Part shown: positions 34,341-43,783 of the stretch, piece by piece | How positions within the stretch are numbered: position 1 is the stretch's first letter | Layout: every line of letters starts with the position of its first letter | From: Dehalococcoidia bacterium | Lineage (GTDB): Bacteria; Chloroflexota; Dehalococcoidia; Lucifugimonadales; VXLM01 | Direction of reading: 5' to 3' | Assembly (NCBI GenBank): GCA_009841605.1 | Contig: VXLM01000034.1 | Location: 2,320 to 66,319, forward strand | DNA length: 64,000 bases | Notes under the pieces: model-generated | Told to the model about the DNA's origin: nothing | Seen by the model: the letters and a program-made list of their open reading frames with translations, nothing else | The model's database searches: none | Program-made: the position numbers and the translations under genes

Positions 34341-36338
34341 TTAGCTCTCCTCGGCCGGCGGGACCAGTGTCGCCTTCGTCGGGTAGAGGTCCCAGTGCCA
34401 CTCGATACCCTCGTTCTTGGGTGTCCTGAACATGGTCTTCTTCTGAAGTAACTCGGTCACGTATTCAAGGAGGTCTTCGGCGCCGACGGCAGAGTAGCCG
34501 TATTTTTCGATCAGGCGCTTGACGATCGAGATACGCCGCTGCGACCACTCGGCGCGTTGACGAGCGAATCGAGGCCTGGTCAGGGCTCGCTGCAGTTCGC
34601 GGGTCGACGGGAAGAGGCGAGATTCGATTGCCGCCTTGAGCCTCGGCTCGGTCGTGTAGTCGAACCTGCGGCCGCGCTTTTCGAACAAGAAAGCCAGACG
34701 GTCAATCTCCTCGCGGAAGGCCTTCTTATCTTTCGCGCGGACGTTGATGGGACGCTCGATTTCCTGCATGTCGCGTTCGTCGAACCCCACATCGTCGTCG
34801 TCCGGTTCTTTACCGGAGCAGTAGGCCCGTATGCTCTTGAGGTAGCCGGCCAGCAGGATCGCCGCAGTCTCGTCGAACGACTCGTCGAACGCTCGCTGTA
34901 CGTCGGTGACGGCCAATTCGTTGTACTCGCTGACGGTATCGCTCACCAGGCTTATGAAGGCCGCCTTGCCTTCCTGATCAAGACTGACGTTCTCGCTCAT
35001 GCCTTGCCATAGGCTGTCGAGTACTGCCAGTGGCGTCACACACTTGACGCCGGGAATGCTGGCGACGGCGGCGATGCGGTTCATAACGTATCGGGGCGAT
35101 ATTCCGGTCATCCCTTCATCGGCGTGATGCCGTCTCATCTCAATCGCGTCCTGGCGCGTGTACGACCCCACCATCCGCCCATCGTAGAGACGCATCTTGT
35201 CCAGCAGCGTCATACCCTGGCTAGCGGGCTGGTCGAGCCGAGAGAGGACGGCGAACGTGCTGGCGACTTGCAACGTCAGAGGCGCAATGCTGACATTCGC
35301 CTCCTCGCTCCTCGTGGTGATCTTGCCATATATCTTCACTTCCTCGCTGACGCGCAAATTGTAGGGTACCCGAATGGCGATGATGCGGTCCTTGAGCGCC
35401 TCCGAGTGCTCGTCGAGGGCGAACGTGTTGAAGTCGCCCTCGTTGGAGTGGCCGATGATAGCCTGCTCGGAGTAGATCGAGCCGAACTTTTCCATCTTTA
35501 TGACCTGTTCTTGGGCCAGTCCCAACAGGGTCGTGAGCAGGTACTTGTCGGCCTTGAATATCTCTACCATCTCGATCATGCCGCGGTTCGCCACGTTAAA
35601 CTCGCCGTCCATGCGGAACGCCCGTCCCGCTACCTCGGTGCGGTCCCCGTCAAGGCGTTCAGTGTCGATGCTTCCGACGAGGAGAGAAGAGTCCGCGTTC
35701 GGGTTCGTTGCCACGTAGTACCCGATACCCACCGCCTCGTGCTCGGAAAACACGACCCGTTCCACCGGCACATCGGCGATGTTCCCTTTGTACTTCGTCC
35801 TGAGCAAATAGCGATTTCTGGGGTTCAGTTCTCCTTCGATCTCGATACCATACTGCTCCTTGAGAACGGGCCGCAGCGAGTGCGGTATCAGGTGGAGTGG
35901 CTCCTCCTGCATGGGACAGCCTGCGATGGCGTAGACGGCCCCTTCGTCTGTACGGGTGTAGTCCTCCAACGCCTTCTTGATGAGGGCCACGATAGTCGAC
36001 TTGCCGCTAGCCGGGGGGCCGAGAAGCAGGAGAATGCGCTTCCTCGTCTCCGCGCCCTTTGCCGCCGCCTCGAAGTACTCGACGATTTGTTTCAGCACGT
36101 CATCGAGGCCGAAGATGTCCTGTTCAAAGAGCCGATAGACCGGCTCCCCCGTAGGCAGGGTATCCACCTTCTGGGAGAGGATGGCGTCCCGGACGCGAGC
36201 ATGAGAGAATTTCACTAAGGAAGGGTTCTCCACGACCATGGCAAGGTAGTCGGCGAAGGTTCCCCTCCAGTCGTAGAGAGACGCCTCCCGCTCGCTAGCG
36301 GCTAGGATTTCCTCAACGGACATGGTGTTGTCGGGCAT
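34341..36338 (-). CDS. prkA: PrkA-family serine protein kinase
   Basis: 665 aa from ATG 36338 (MPDNTMSVEEIL), 9 bases after AAGGGG; ATG 36347 directly abuts that SD. An AAA-type ATPase core with Walker A LGPPASGKST near 107-116, then GCPMQEEPLHLIPHSLRP, GQ-type FNVANRGMIEMVEIFK and the C-terminal PrkA domain (ISPRYVMNRIA). Known PrkA proteins act in stress and stationary-phase or sporulation signalling, usually beside yeaH and spoVR. Neither is here. Confidence 0.92.
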   Translation of the reverse strand: MPDNTMSVEEILAASEREASLYDWRGTFADYLAMVVENPSLVKFSHARVRDAILSQKVDTLPTGEPVYRLFEQDIFGLDDVLKQIVEYFEAAAKGAETRKRILLLLGPPASGKSTIVALIKKALEDYTRTDEGAVYAIAGCPMQEEPLHLIPHSLRPVLKEQYGIEIEGELNPRNRYLLRTKYKGNIADVPVERVVFSEHEAVGIGYYVATNPNADSSLLVGSIDTERLDGDRTEVAGRAFRMDGEFNVANRGMIEMVEIFKADKYLLTTLLGLAQEQVIKMEKFGSIYSEQAIIGHSNEGDFNTFALDEHSEALKDRIIAIRVPYNLRVSEEVKIYGKITTRSEEANVSIAPLTLQVASTFAVLSRLDQPASQGMTLLDKMRLYDGRMVGSYTRQDAIEMRRHHADEGMTGISPRYVMNRIAAVASIPGVKCVTPLAVLDSLWQGMSENVSLDQEGKAAFISLVSDTVSEYNELAVTDVQRAFDESFDETAAILLAGYLKSIRAYCSGKEPDDDDVGFDERDMQEIERPINVRAKDKKAFREEIDRLAFLFEKRGRRFDYTTEPRLKAAIESRLFPSTRELQRALTRPRFARQRAEWSQRRISIVKRLIEKYGYSAVGAEDLLEYVTELLQKKTMFRTPKNEGIEWHWDLYPTKATLVPPAEES

Positions 36339-36410
36339 AGTGATCATCCCCTTGGGATCGTCTCCAAGGGCTTCCCCACCTTCAGATACTCACTCCGGTA
36401 CTGGGCCGTT

Positions 36411-36974
36411 CTAGGCAATCGCGCGAACGGCGACAGCCAGGCCGATAACCCCGACGGTTCCTCCGCAGAGCAGCAGGGTCCATCCCGCGACGGCCCGCAT
36501 GACGTTAAACGTGAACCCCAGAGCGAAGAACACCACCGCAGAAATGATTGTCAGAAGCAGTGAGGCGGCGGAAAGACCGAGCCAAATGGTCTCCCCGTAC
36601 CGAGGCTCTAGGACTCCGGCGTAGTAGAGGAAGACGACGACAGTCACGACCGTTACGATCAAACTGAAAAAGCCCACCGCCTGCTCCTCGAGGTCCCAGA
36701 GCGACTGCGCGGCAACTCCTATGCAGTAGAGCCCCCACACGGCGATAAGGGCCTTCGTAGCCGTAACCTCGGCCATATGGTTCGCCGCTGAAATCGTCTT
36801 GTCGCCCGAACCGGTCAGCAGCATCGGATCAAGCACGATGACAGCCGCGAGCGACAGGACTCCAAGCCCGCCAACGAATATCCCCACAGTCCTGCCGTCC
36901 GAGTACAGCCCCATGACATGCCACGACTGGGAAAACAACGCCGCCCCGATGAGAATCAGAAACACTGCTTCCAT
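36411..36974 (-). CDS. Multi-pass membrane protein, unknown
   Basis: 187 aa from ATG 36974, 6 bases after GGAGGA; the ATG at 36980 abuts that SD. About five or six hydrophobic segments (near residues 1-22, 31-50, 72-92, 98-120, 130-150, 158-185), with a short Asp/Ser loop between the second and third. No recognisable family. It lies directly upstream of prkA on the same strand with a gap of 72 bases, so co-transcription is possible. Confidence 0.6.
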   Translation of the reverse strand: MEAVFLILIGAALFSQSWHVMGLYSDGRTVGIFVGGLGVLSLAAVIVLDPMLLTGSGDKTISAANHMAEVTATKALIAVWGLYCIGVAAQSLWDLEEQAVGFFSLIVTVVTVVVFLYYAGVLEPRYGETIWLGLSAASLLLTIISAVVFFALGFTFNVMRAVAGWTLLLCGGTVGVIGLAVAVRAIA

Positions 36975-37120
36975 CTTCATTCCTCCGAGTAGTTTGGTTG
37001 GTGTCCTCGAACGACACAGCCTAACTATCTCATAGCATTAATGGTGTGTCCAGTAGGCTTTCACAGCACCGCAGCCTCATGCTTTTGCGACCTAATTTCA
37101 CGTCTTGAAAACTTTTCGAT

Positions 37121-38362
37121 TTACCTCCCAAATTCCGGGATCGATGCGCCGTCGGCAATCGCCTGGAGCATGGCCTCGGTCTCCACTGCAATACGGTCAT
37201 AGTCGAATTGGTTTGCCAGAGCACGGCAGTTGCTGCTCATTTGGCTCAAGACCTCCCTGTCCGTGTCCAGTTCAGCGAGGACGTCGGCCAGTGCGTCCGA
37301 ATCCCCGGGGCGGAACGTCCACCCGGCCTTCCCCTCTTCGACCAATCTTGCGCCCTCGCATCCCGAACTGATGACCAAGGGAACGCCCGACGCCAACGTT
37401 TCATAGACCTTCGAGGGAATCGTACCGGGAAACTCCGCAGCCAGAGGTACGAGGGCGACATCGCACGAGGCAACATACGAGGGGATATGCTCTTGGTCTA
37501 CGAGGTCAGCAAAGCGTATGTTGTCCAGTCCCTTGCCCTCAGCCAGTGCAACGATATCCGCCTTACAGGGGCCGTCTCCCACCATGACGAACTTGATCCT
37601 CCGACGGTCACGCAGCCTCTCCGCAGCCTCCACAACGACATGCAGGCCTTGGAACAGTCCATGCAGTCCGAAGTAGCCGACCAGAAAGTCCCCCTGGTCT
37701 GCGCCCAGCGAGTCACGAATCTCCTGGCTTTTGAGCGCCGGATCGAATACGCGCAGGTCTGCTCCATTGCCAATCACCGCGGTGCGTACTTTAGGGAATC
37801 TCTCGTTGATACGCTCCTTCGCGGCGCCATTGGTTGTCGTCACGATGTCAGCACTTCGGTAGCCAAAGCTCTCCAGTCGGTTCAGCACCCACAAGGAGGT
37901 CCTGCCCATGGGATGACCCAGCTGCAGGGCCATCTCGGGCCAGATGTCGGAGACGTTCATGATCACCCGTGCGCCTGTCAGACGCCCTATGGCTAGCCCA
38001 GTGGGAACGAGCGGAAGCGGTGGCGTGTCGAAGAGAACGATGTCCTGCCGTCCAATTTCCCAAATGCCCATCAATAGACTCGACAGGGTGAAGGACGCAT
38101 AGCTCAAGAACCGAGGCAAAAACCTGGAAGAATTAGACGGAAATATCCATGTTCTAACGACCCTTACTCCGTCGATATCGTCCTGCGTCCGTATCTTTCC
38201 GCGATATCCCTCAAATGTCCGCCCTGTCGGATAGTTGGGCATCGCCGTGATCACGGTGACGCTATGGCCCTTCCCGGCCAGGCTCTTCGTCATCTTGTGC
38301 AGCCGGGCAGCGGTCGCTCCCACCTCAGGTGGAAAGTTCTGCGTGAGTACGACGATCTTCAT
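37121..38362 (-). CDS. GT4 glycosyltransferase of the surface polysaccharide locus
   Basis: 413 aa, GT-B fold. N-terminal domain with LTQNFPPEVGATAARLHKMTKSL (WbuB-like), and C-terminal GTIPSKVYETLASGVPLVIS with the family's conserved Glu. FMVGDGPCKADI is typical of GT4. WbuB-like enzymes move N-acetyl-hexosamine-type sugars onto an acceptor, which would suit the UDP-ManNAc/ManNAcA made by the two upstream genes. Last gene of the seven-gene minus-strand locus. Donor specificity is inference. Confidence 0.88.
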   Translation of the reverse strand: MKIVVLTQNFPPEVGATAARLHKMTKSLAGKGHSVTVITAMPNYPTGRTFEGYRGKIRTQDDIDGVRVVRTWIFPSNSSRFLPRFLSYASFTLSSLLMGIWEIGRQDIVLFDTPPLPLVPTGLAIGRLTGARVIMNVSDIWPEMALQLGHPMGRTSLWVLNRLESFGYRSADIVTTTNGAAKERINERFPKVRTAVIGNGADLRVFDPALKSQEIRDSLGADQGDFLVGYFGLHGLFQGLHVVVEAAERLRDRRRIKFVMVGDGPCKADIVALAEGKGLDNIRFADLVDQEHIPSYVASCDVALVPLAAEFPGTIPSKVYETLASGVPLVISSGCEGARLVEEGKAGWTFRPGDSDALADVLAELDTDREVLSQMSSNCRALANQFDYDRIAVETEAMLQAIADGASIPEFGR

Positions 38363-38431
38363 CAGGATAGTAGTCCTCTGACCGTGCCGAAAGGCGAACG
38401 AGGGTAATAACCCTGTGCCACATGGGACATA

Positions 38432-39700
38432 TCAGGCCCCGCACTTGCTGCGGTCCCATAGGCCACGCGAGTCTACAACCGACTTCGAGGCCAGCGTCTC
38501 CTGATCTATCTCTGCGAACACGCTATGGTCCGTGAGCAGTACGACAACGTCCGCCGCTGAAAGCCCGTCTTCGAGCCCTACAAGTTCAATATTCCCACAG
38601 TTGGAGATCTCCGACGGTAACTCGGAAACATAGGGCTCAACCACCAGAATTCGACCCTTCTTCCGACGTTGCAGTTCCTTGACTACCTCAATTGCGGGAC
38701 TTTCCCGCAAGTCTGACACGTCTGCCTTGTAGGTCAGTCCCAGGCAGGCCACAACAGGGTCGGCCAGATCCTTGCATACGTGCACTACTCTGTCGGCAAC
38801 TACCTTGGGCATCCCGTCGTTGACCTCTCGCGCTGCCTGAATCAGCGGAGTCAAATGCGGAGCGGCGTCGGCGATGAACCACGGATCGATTGGGATGCAG
38901 TGCCCTCCCACCCCTGGGCCGGGATTGAGTATCTCAACTCTGGGATGCCGGTTTGCGAGTGATATCAACTCCCATGGATCGATGTCGAGTGCCGTGCTGA
39001 CTAAGGACATTTCATTGGCGAATGCCACGTTGACGTCTCGGAAGGCATTCTCAGCGAGCTTCGCCAGCTCCGCCGTCCGCACGGTGGTGACGTGGCAGAC
39101 GCCTTCGACGAAGACCTCGTACAGCCGTTTCGCCGCCTCCGCGCACGCCCGAGTGATGCCTCCGATGATGCGGTCGTTTGCGACTAGCTCCTCCAGCGCG
39201 TTCCCCGGCAGAATGCGTTCCGCGCAGTATGCCACGCGGACATCGCTCGCCTCGCCCGCGGAGTGCGGAAACGTCAGGTCAGGGCGCGACGATGCCAGCC
39301 GTTCGCAGACTTCCTCTGTCGTCCCTACGGGACAGGTCGACTCCACGATCACTAGGTTGCCCCTCGTTAAGGCAGGCGCTAGGTTGTCTATGGCCGACCG
39401 CACGTAGCTCATGTCAGGGCGGTGGCCATCGTTGATGGGAGTCGGCACCGCGATGATGAACGCATCGGCCGGCGCCGGCTCACCCTGAGCGGATAGTGCG
39501 CCGGATGCCACAGCATCCGCGACGAGACTATCCATCCCCGCTTCGTCGAAAGGAGCGACACCGCAGTTGACCCTTTCCACACGCTCCGAGTCGATGTCGA
39601 CTCCTATCACCTCCACACCCCGACTCGCCAATACCGCGGCGGTCGGCAGTCCGACATAGCCGAGGCCCACCACACAGACCCGCCCTATGCCATCAACCAC
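38432..39700 (-). CDS. wecC: UDP-N-acetyl-D-mannosamine dehydrogenase
   Basis: 422 aa, GTG start, overlapping wecB by 8 bases. Oxidises UDP-ManNAc to UDP-ManNAcA with NAD. Rossmann VVGLGYVGLPTAAVLA near residues 9-24, AERILPGNALEEL, the Lys/Asn helix ELAKLAENAFRDVNVAFANEM, and the catalytic Cys in GPGVGGHCIPIDPWF. The family also includes UDP-GlcNAc and UDP-glucose dehydrogenases, but adjacency to WecB supports ManNAc. Confidence 0.9.
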   Translation of the reverse strand: MVDGIGRVCVVGLGYVGLPTAAVLASRGVEVIGVDIDSERVERVNCGVAPFDEAGMDSLVADAVASGALSAQGEPAPADAFIIAVPTPINDGHRPDMSYVRSAIDNLAPALTRGNLVIVESTCPVGTTEEVCERLASSRPDLTFPHSAGEASDVRVAYCAERILPGNALEELVANDRIIGGITRACAEAAKRLYEVFVEGVCHVTTVRTAELAKLAENAFRDVNVAFANEMSLVSTALDIDPWELISLANRHPRVEILNPGPGVGGHCIPIDPWFIADAAPHLTPLIQAAREVNDGMPKVVADRVVHVCKDLADPVVACLGLTYKADVSDLRESPAIEVVKELQRRKKGRILVVEPYVSELPSEISNCGNIELVGLEDGLSAADVVVLLTDHSVFAEIDQETLASKSVVDSRGLWDRSKCGA

Positions 39701-40817
39701 GGGTCAGGTCCTCGAGAATGCGCTGGCTGGCGCGTCCGTCTCCGTACGGATGGTGTATCCGCGCCATGGCCATATAGGTTTCCGGCTCATTCAGCAAACG
39801 CGCCGTTTCAGTCGTAATGCGTTCGGCGTCCGTCCCTACCAACTTCACCGTCCCCACGTCGACGGCCTCTGGACGCTCGGTTGTATCGCGCATCACCAGT
39901 ACCGGCTTACCCAGCGAGGGGGCCTCCTCCTGGATTCCTCCGGAATCGGTCAGTATCAGGTAGGCTTCGTTCATGAGATGCACGAATGCCAAATAGTCTA
40001 GCGGTTCAATCAAGTGAACGTTTGGAAGGTCTGCCAAATGGCGAAATACAGGCTCGCGGACTCTGGGATTCAGATGCACCGGATATACGATCTCCACGTC
40101 GTCGCGTCGGCTGATCTGGACAATTGCCCTGCAAATCGCCTCGAACCCTTCGCCGAAGCTTTCCCGCCGGTGACCTGTTACAAGAATGAGCTTTTTCCCC
40201 GCCTCTAGCATGGGCAGCCACACGCCCGCTTTGTTAAGCAGTTCCGGGTCGCTTCTCAGACGGTCGACCACATGCAGCAGAGCGTCGATCACCGTGTTGC
40301 CCGTTACGACGATACCCGTGTCGGACAGGCCTTCTTCCAGTAGTCGCCTGCGCGCAGTCTCGGTGGGGGCGTAATGCCGATCACTCAGCGCATCCGCCAG
40401 CCTGCGGTTCATCTCCTCAGGCCACGGCGCCGACATGTCCCTCGTGCGCAACCCTGCCTCGACGTGCCCCACAGGAACATGAGCGTAAAATGCCGCCAGC
40501 GCCGTAGCCAACACGGTGGTCGTATCGCCCTGCACCAGAACGCGGTCGGGCGTCGCGTCCGCCAATACCTCACGCATTCCGCTCAGTACTGAGCCCGTGA
40601 CATCGGTGAGGTCCTGCTCCGGAGTCATCACATTCAGATCGTAGTCCGGCGTAAGTTCGAACAGCCGTAGCACGGAGTCCAGCATCTCCCGATGTTGCGC
40701 TGTAACGCACAGCACATGTTCCACTCCATCGGCTGCCAACAGAGTACGTGCGACCATGGCCATCTTCACGGCCTCAGGGCGAGTCCCGACGACGGACAGG
40801 ATACGCAAGTCAGACAT
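39693..40817 (-). CDS. wecB: UDP-N-acetylglucosamine 2-epimerase, non-hydrolysing
   Basis: 374 aa from ATG 40817 (MSDLRILSVVGTRPEAVKMA); the track TTG at 40829 is less likely. Converts UDP-GlcNAc and UDP-ManNAc. GTRPEAVKM, VQGDTTT, GHVEAGLRT, PEEMNRRLAD, TGHRRESFG and DSGGIQEEAPSLGKPVLVMRDTTERPEA are all diagnostic. Provides the substrate of WecC. Confidence 0.95.
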   Translation of the reverse strand: MSDLRILSVVGTRPEAVKMAMVARTLLAADGVEHVLCVTAQHREMLDSVLRLFELTPDYDLNVMTPEQDLTDVTGSVLSGMREVLADATPDRVLVQGDTTTVLATALAAFYAHVPVGHVEAGLRTRDMSAPWPEEMNRRLADALSDRHYAPTETARRRLLEEGLSDTGIVVTGNTVIDALLHVVDRLRSDPELLNKAGVWLPMLEAGKKLILVTGHRRESFGEGFEAICRAIVQISRRDDVEIVYPVHLNPRVREPVFRHLADLPNVHLIEPLDYLAFVHLMNEAYLILTDSGGIQEEAPSLGKPVLVMRDTTERPEAVDVGTVKLVGTDAERITTETARLLNEPETYMAMARIHHPYGDGRASQRILEDLTRG

Positions 40818-40906
40818 ACTCCGTGACAATCATAGCTCGAACGTAATGTACCATGAGCTTTCAACAAGGTCTGCTGGGCAGGTCGCCACGACGACGGTAG
40901 TAGGAG

Positions 40907-43783
40907 TCATATCATCGCCCGGCCGAGGTCCAGGCCAGGAGTATAGTCTCGGCAATTCGTCCTAAATTCGGCGTCGGAGATTTGCCATGAATGATTGGAT
41001 GACTCGTCCATCCGCACTCGTACATAATTGAACCGGTCCGCAGCATATGTCCGACATCCTGCTGCAATTGCGGCGCGTTGAAAATTCGTATCCTCCGAAA
41101 GCGAAAGAGAATTAAAGGAAATTTCTCTGGCCACGTCGGATTGAATAAACAGCGTCCCGCCTGCAACAGTGGAAGACGTGAAAGTGTGGTCGGGAGTGTT
41201 TTCCCTTAATGCGGTGATATCGGTCGCTTCAAAATGCACGAAGTGCATTCCCTTGCCCACGACCTCTGCTCCTGAGAACGATGCCGCGAGAACGCTGTCA
41301 GATATGTAATGCTCCCCGTAGAGGTCGTCATCGTCCATCTTCGCGACGTACTTGCCCGACGCTGCTTCCACTCCGCGGTTCAGGCAGTCCCCTAAAGTCG
41401 TGCGGCCCTCGACGTGAATCACCTGCACGTTAGGAATGCCTGCAACTTCACGTTGGACGGCGTCGAGATCGAATTCCGCATTGTTCAAGATGAGGATCAG
41501 TTCCTTATTCTCGTAGGCCTGATTCTTGAAATTGTCGAGGCAGTGCCTCACATTCTGAGGACGCATCGTGGGCATCAGAACGCTTACCGGTGGCTGCTCG
41601 TGGTTGAGTGGCTCAAGTCCAACCCTGCGAAAGATCTCGTTCAGGCGGTGCCGATAGGTGTGGTTCTCGTGCACATGCCTGTAAGCAAGGTGTCCTTCGC
41701 GGATACGCGCCTCTTCGTCCCCCAGTAATTCTTGAAGGTGACTGGTCGTTTCCTGCTCGCTGTGCGTCACCCTCACGTGCTTCCCCAGCATCCGGCTCAT
41801 GCCTACGGACTCCGACGAGATCACCGGCGTACCACACGCGAGGCTTTCAAACACTCGGCGAGCGAACATTGTCGGAGATTCGCTGATCGAGTTGACGTTT
41901 AGCATCACGTCATAGCAGCGATAAGCAGTTAGCATCGCTTCGTAAGAGAGGGTTCCCCTGACTGCTTCCTTGTACCGGTCCGGAAAGCTATGTTCCAGCC
42001 CGTATTCGGCCCGCGTCAGGTTGCGGTCGAAGATGTGCAGACCGCGCGTAAGGCTTGGGTCCAGCAAATGGCGGAGCCTTTCGGAGCGCGCCGGATACCT
42101 CTGTGGCACCCAACTCCCTGCGAAACACAGGGGGTACTTGGGCCACTCTCTCTCCCGCGATGGATTGTGTATTCTCGGCTGGGCCGCAAAGGGAAGTACG
42201 TATATCCGGTCGTGTCCCAACGCCTCCCGGTATCGCGGAACGCAGTCCGCGTCCGAGGTGAAGACGAAGTCGAACTCCTTGGCAGCACCGAGAAAATCGT
42301 CGAAGTGCGGCGGGTCTTCTTTGTTCCAGAATATGGTCGGAATCCCGTTGGAACGACAGTATGCCAGCAGCTCGCGCAGGGGATTGTCATCGTCGGCATC
42401 ATAACCGACAATCCTGTTCTGCCACCTTCCATCATTGCCGCGCCATGCCGACTCCACAAAAAGGCATGCCGGGCGAATCCTCTCCATTCGTTCGCGCCAG
42501 TGCGTGCGGGAAACGAGCACGAGGTTCACATCATATCGCAGGGCGTGCTCCGTGAACTTGTCCACGATGGCCGCTACGACGGGACCGTCCTCCCCGGGCT
42601 CCGGAATCAACAGCGGCGGAAAATCGATAAATCCGGAAGGGTCGAGAAACGCATCTTCGGAGATGACATCCGGCTCTTCGGGGACGTAGGGACGCGGAGC
42701 ATTTGAGGCTTCCGGGACCGCATTCTCCTCTGATGTAGCTGTGGACTTGGCCCGATAGAGTCGCATCATCTGCAACGGCAGCTTCCACAGCGTCAGCGGC
42801 CTCCTCGCCGCATCGACCATCGCCGCACCAACCAGAAACGATGTGCTCGATAGAGTCGTTTCGAGGTGCCGATTCAACGTCCTCACTTCACGTACTTTCG
42901 TGTCAAGCTCTCTCTTCCTAGCTGCGAGCCGCTCTTTGAATTTCGTCAGGGCGATCCGGTTCAACTTCGCCCAGAACTCGAGTTGAATCGTCTTCCGATC
43001 ACCCTCGCTAAGCCGGCTTTGAGCTGCCCTCTCCGTCTCGACTCGCTGCCGGAGGCGCCGTTGGAGCCGTTCAATCTGACTGCTCTTCCTAGCCAGAATT
43101 TTGTACAACTCTCTCTGGGAAGCGGCCAGCGCATCCTCCGTCATGGACAGGATCGTCTGCCTATCGAGACGCTCCCACGAGACATCTCCGTGCTCCGCCA
43201 AGTGCCCTGCGAAACGGATGTGATTGTCTTCTACGACCAGCGACTCCAGCCCCACTCTCGGCTTGAGTAAACTGATGAAGTCAGTAAGGCTGAAGCCCTG
43301 ACTTTCATTATCGAGTGGATGGACTCCGAACTGCGTTGTTACGATGAACCGCCCTCCGGGACGGAGATGCTCCAGTCCCCTGTCCACCATTGCGCCCGGA
43401 TCGTCAAGATAATCAAGTAGCTGCCCCATCACCACGGTGTCGAAGAGGCCGGTCACCTGCCGTGTCTCAGTGAAGTCTCCCTGGACGAATTCGACGCGCT
43501 CTCGCACCTCGTCAGGCTCTTTGGCCAGGTGTTCTCGTGCGAAATCGAGCGCATCGGCATCAGTATCCACACCGGTGACGTTGATCCCCTGTCGCCCGAG
43601 TAGCACTCCCAGGATGCCTTCGCTGCAGCCCACGTCCAACACGCGAGGCCCATGAGCTTCAGCCGCGATCCAGTCGATCCGGCGGCGAAGCCAGTCGCCG
43701 GTAGGCCCTATATCAAGCAACCCAAGATACACTTGGGACACGCAGTCCCTCTTTGCGGGCGCCATCGGGACTCTCCCAGTCAT
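40907..43783 (-). CDS. Methyltransferase / coiled-coil / dual glycosyltransferase fusion, paralog B
   Basis: 958 aa from ATG 43783, an ATGA overlap with paralog A; the track start is 15 codons upstream. Domains: class I SAM methyltransferase (about 20-190; RVLDVGCSEGILGVLLG at 47-63, VVMGQLLDYLDD); a Gln/Arg/Glu coiled coil (about 225-320); an amphipathic patch (FLVGAAMVDAARRPL); a GT-B/CgeB-like glycosyltransferase (about 400-720; IFWNKEDPPHFDDF, FAGSWVPQRYP, VFESLACGTPVISSESVGM); and a C-terminal GT2 (about 735-958; VSVLMPTMRPQNV, DXD-like KMDDDDLYGE). Probably cytoplasmic, building and modifying a glycan. Closely related to the preceding gene throughout. Confidence 0.85.
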   Translation of the reverse strand: MTGRVPMAPAKRDCVSQVYLGLLDIGPTGDWLRRRIDWIAAEAHGPRVLDVGCSEGILGVLLGRQGINVTGVDTDADALDFAREHLAKEPDEVRERVEFVQGDFTETRQVTGLFDTVVMGQLLDYLDDPGAMVDRGLEHLRPGGRFIVTTQFGVHPLDNESQGFSLTDFISLLKPRVGLESLVVEDNHIRFAGHLAEHGDVSWERLDRQTILSMTEDALAASQRELYKILARKSSQIERLQRRLRQRVETERAAQSRLSEGDRKTIQLEFWAKLNRIALTKFKERLAARKRELDTKVREVRTLNRHLETTLSSTSFLVGAAMVDAARRPLTLWKLPLQMMRLYRAKSTATSEENAVPEASNAPRPYVPEEPDVISEDAFLDPSGFIDFPPLLIPEPGEDGPVVAAIVDKFTEHALRYDVNLVLVSRTHWRERMERIRPACLFVESAWRGNDGRWQNRIVGYDADDDNPLRELLAYCRSNGIPTIFWNKEDPPHFDDFLGAAKEFDFVFTSDADCVPRYREALGHDRIYVLPFAAQPRIHNPSREREWPKYPLCFAGSWVPQRYPARSERLRHLLDPSLTRGLHIFDRNLTRAEYGLEHSFPDRYKEAVRGTLSYEAMLTAYRCYDVMLNVNSISESPTMFARRVFESLACGTPVISSESVGMSRMLGKHVRVTHSEQETTSHLQELLGDEEARIREGHLAYRHVHENHTYRHRLNEIFRRVGLEPLNHEQPPVSVLMPTMRPQNVRHCLDNFKNQAYENKELILILNNAEFDLDAVQREVAGIPNVQVIHVEGRTTLGDCLNRGVEAASGKYVAKMDDDDLYGEHYISDSVLAASFSGAEVVGKGMHFVHFEATDITALRENTPDHTFTSSTVAGGTLFIQSDVAREISFNSLSLSEDTNFQRAAIAAGCRTYAADRFNYVRVRMDESSNHSWQISDAEFRTNCRDYTPGLDLGRAMI

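Noticed and set aside
35124-36218. 364-codon plus-strand ORF
   Set aside because: Antisense shadow of prkA.
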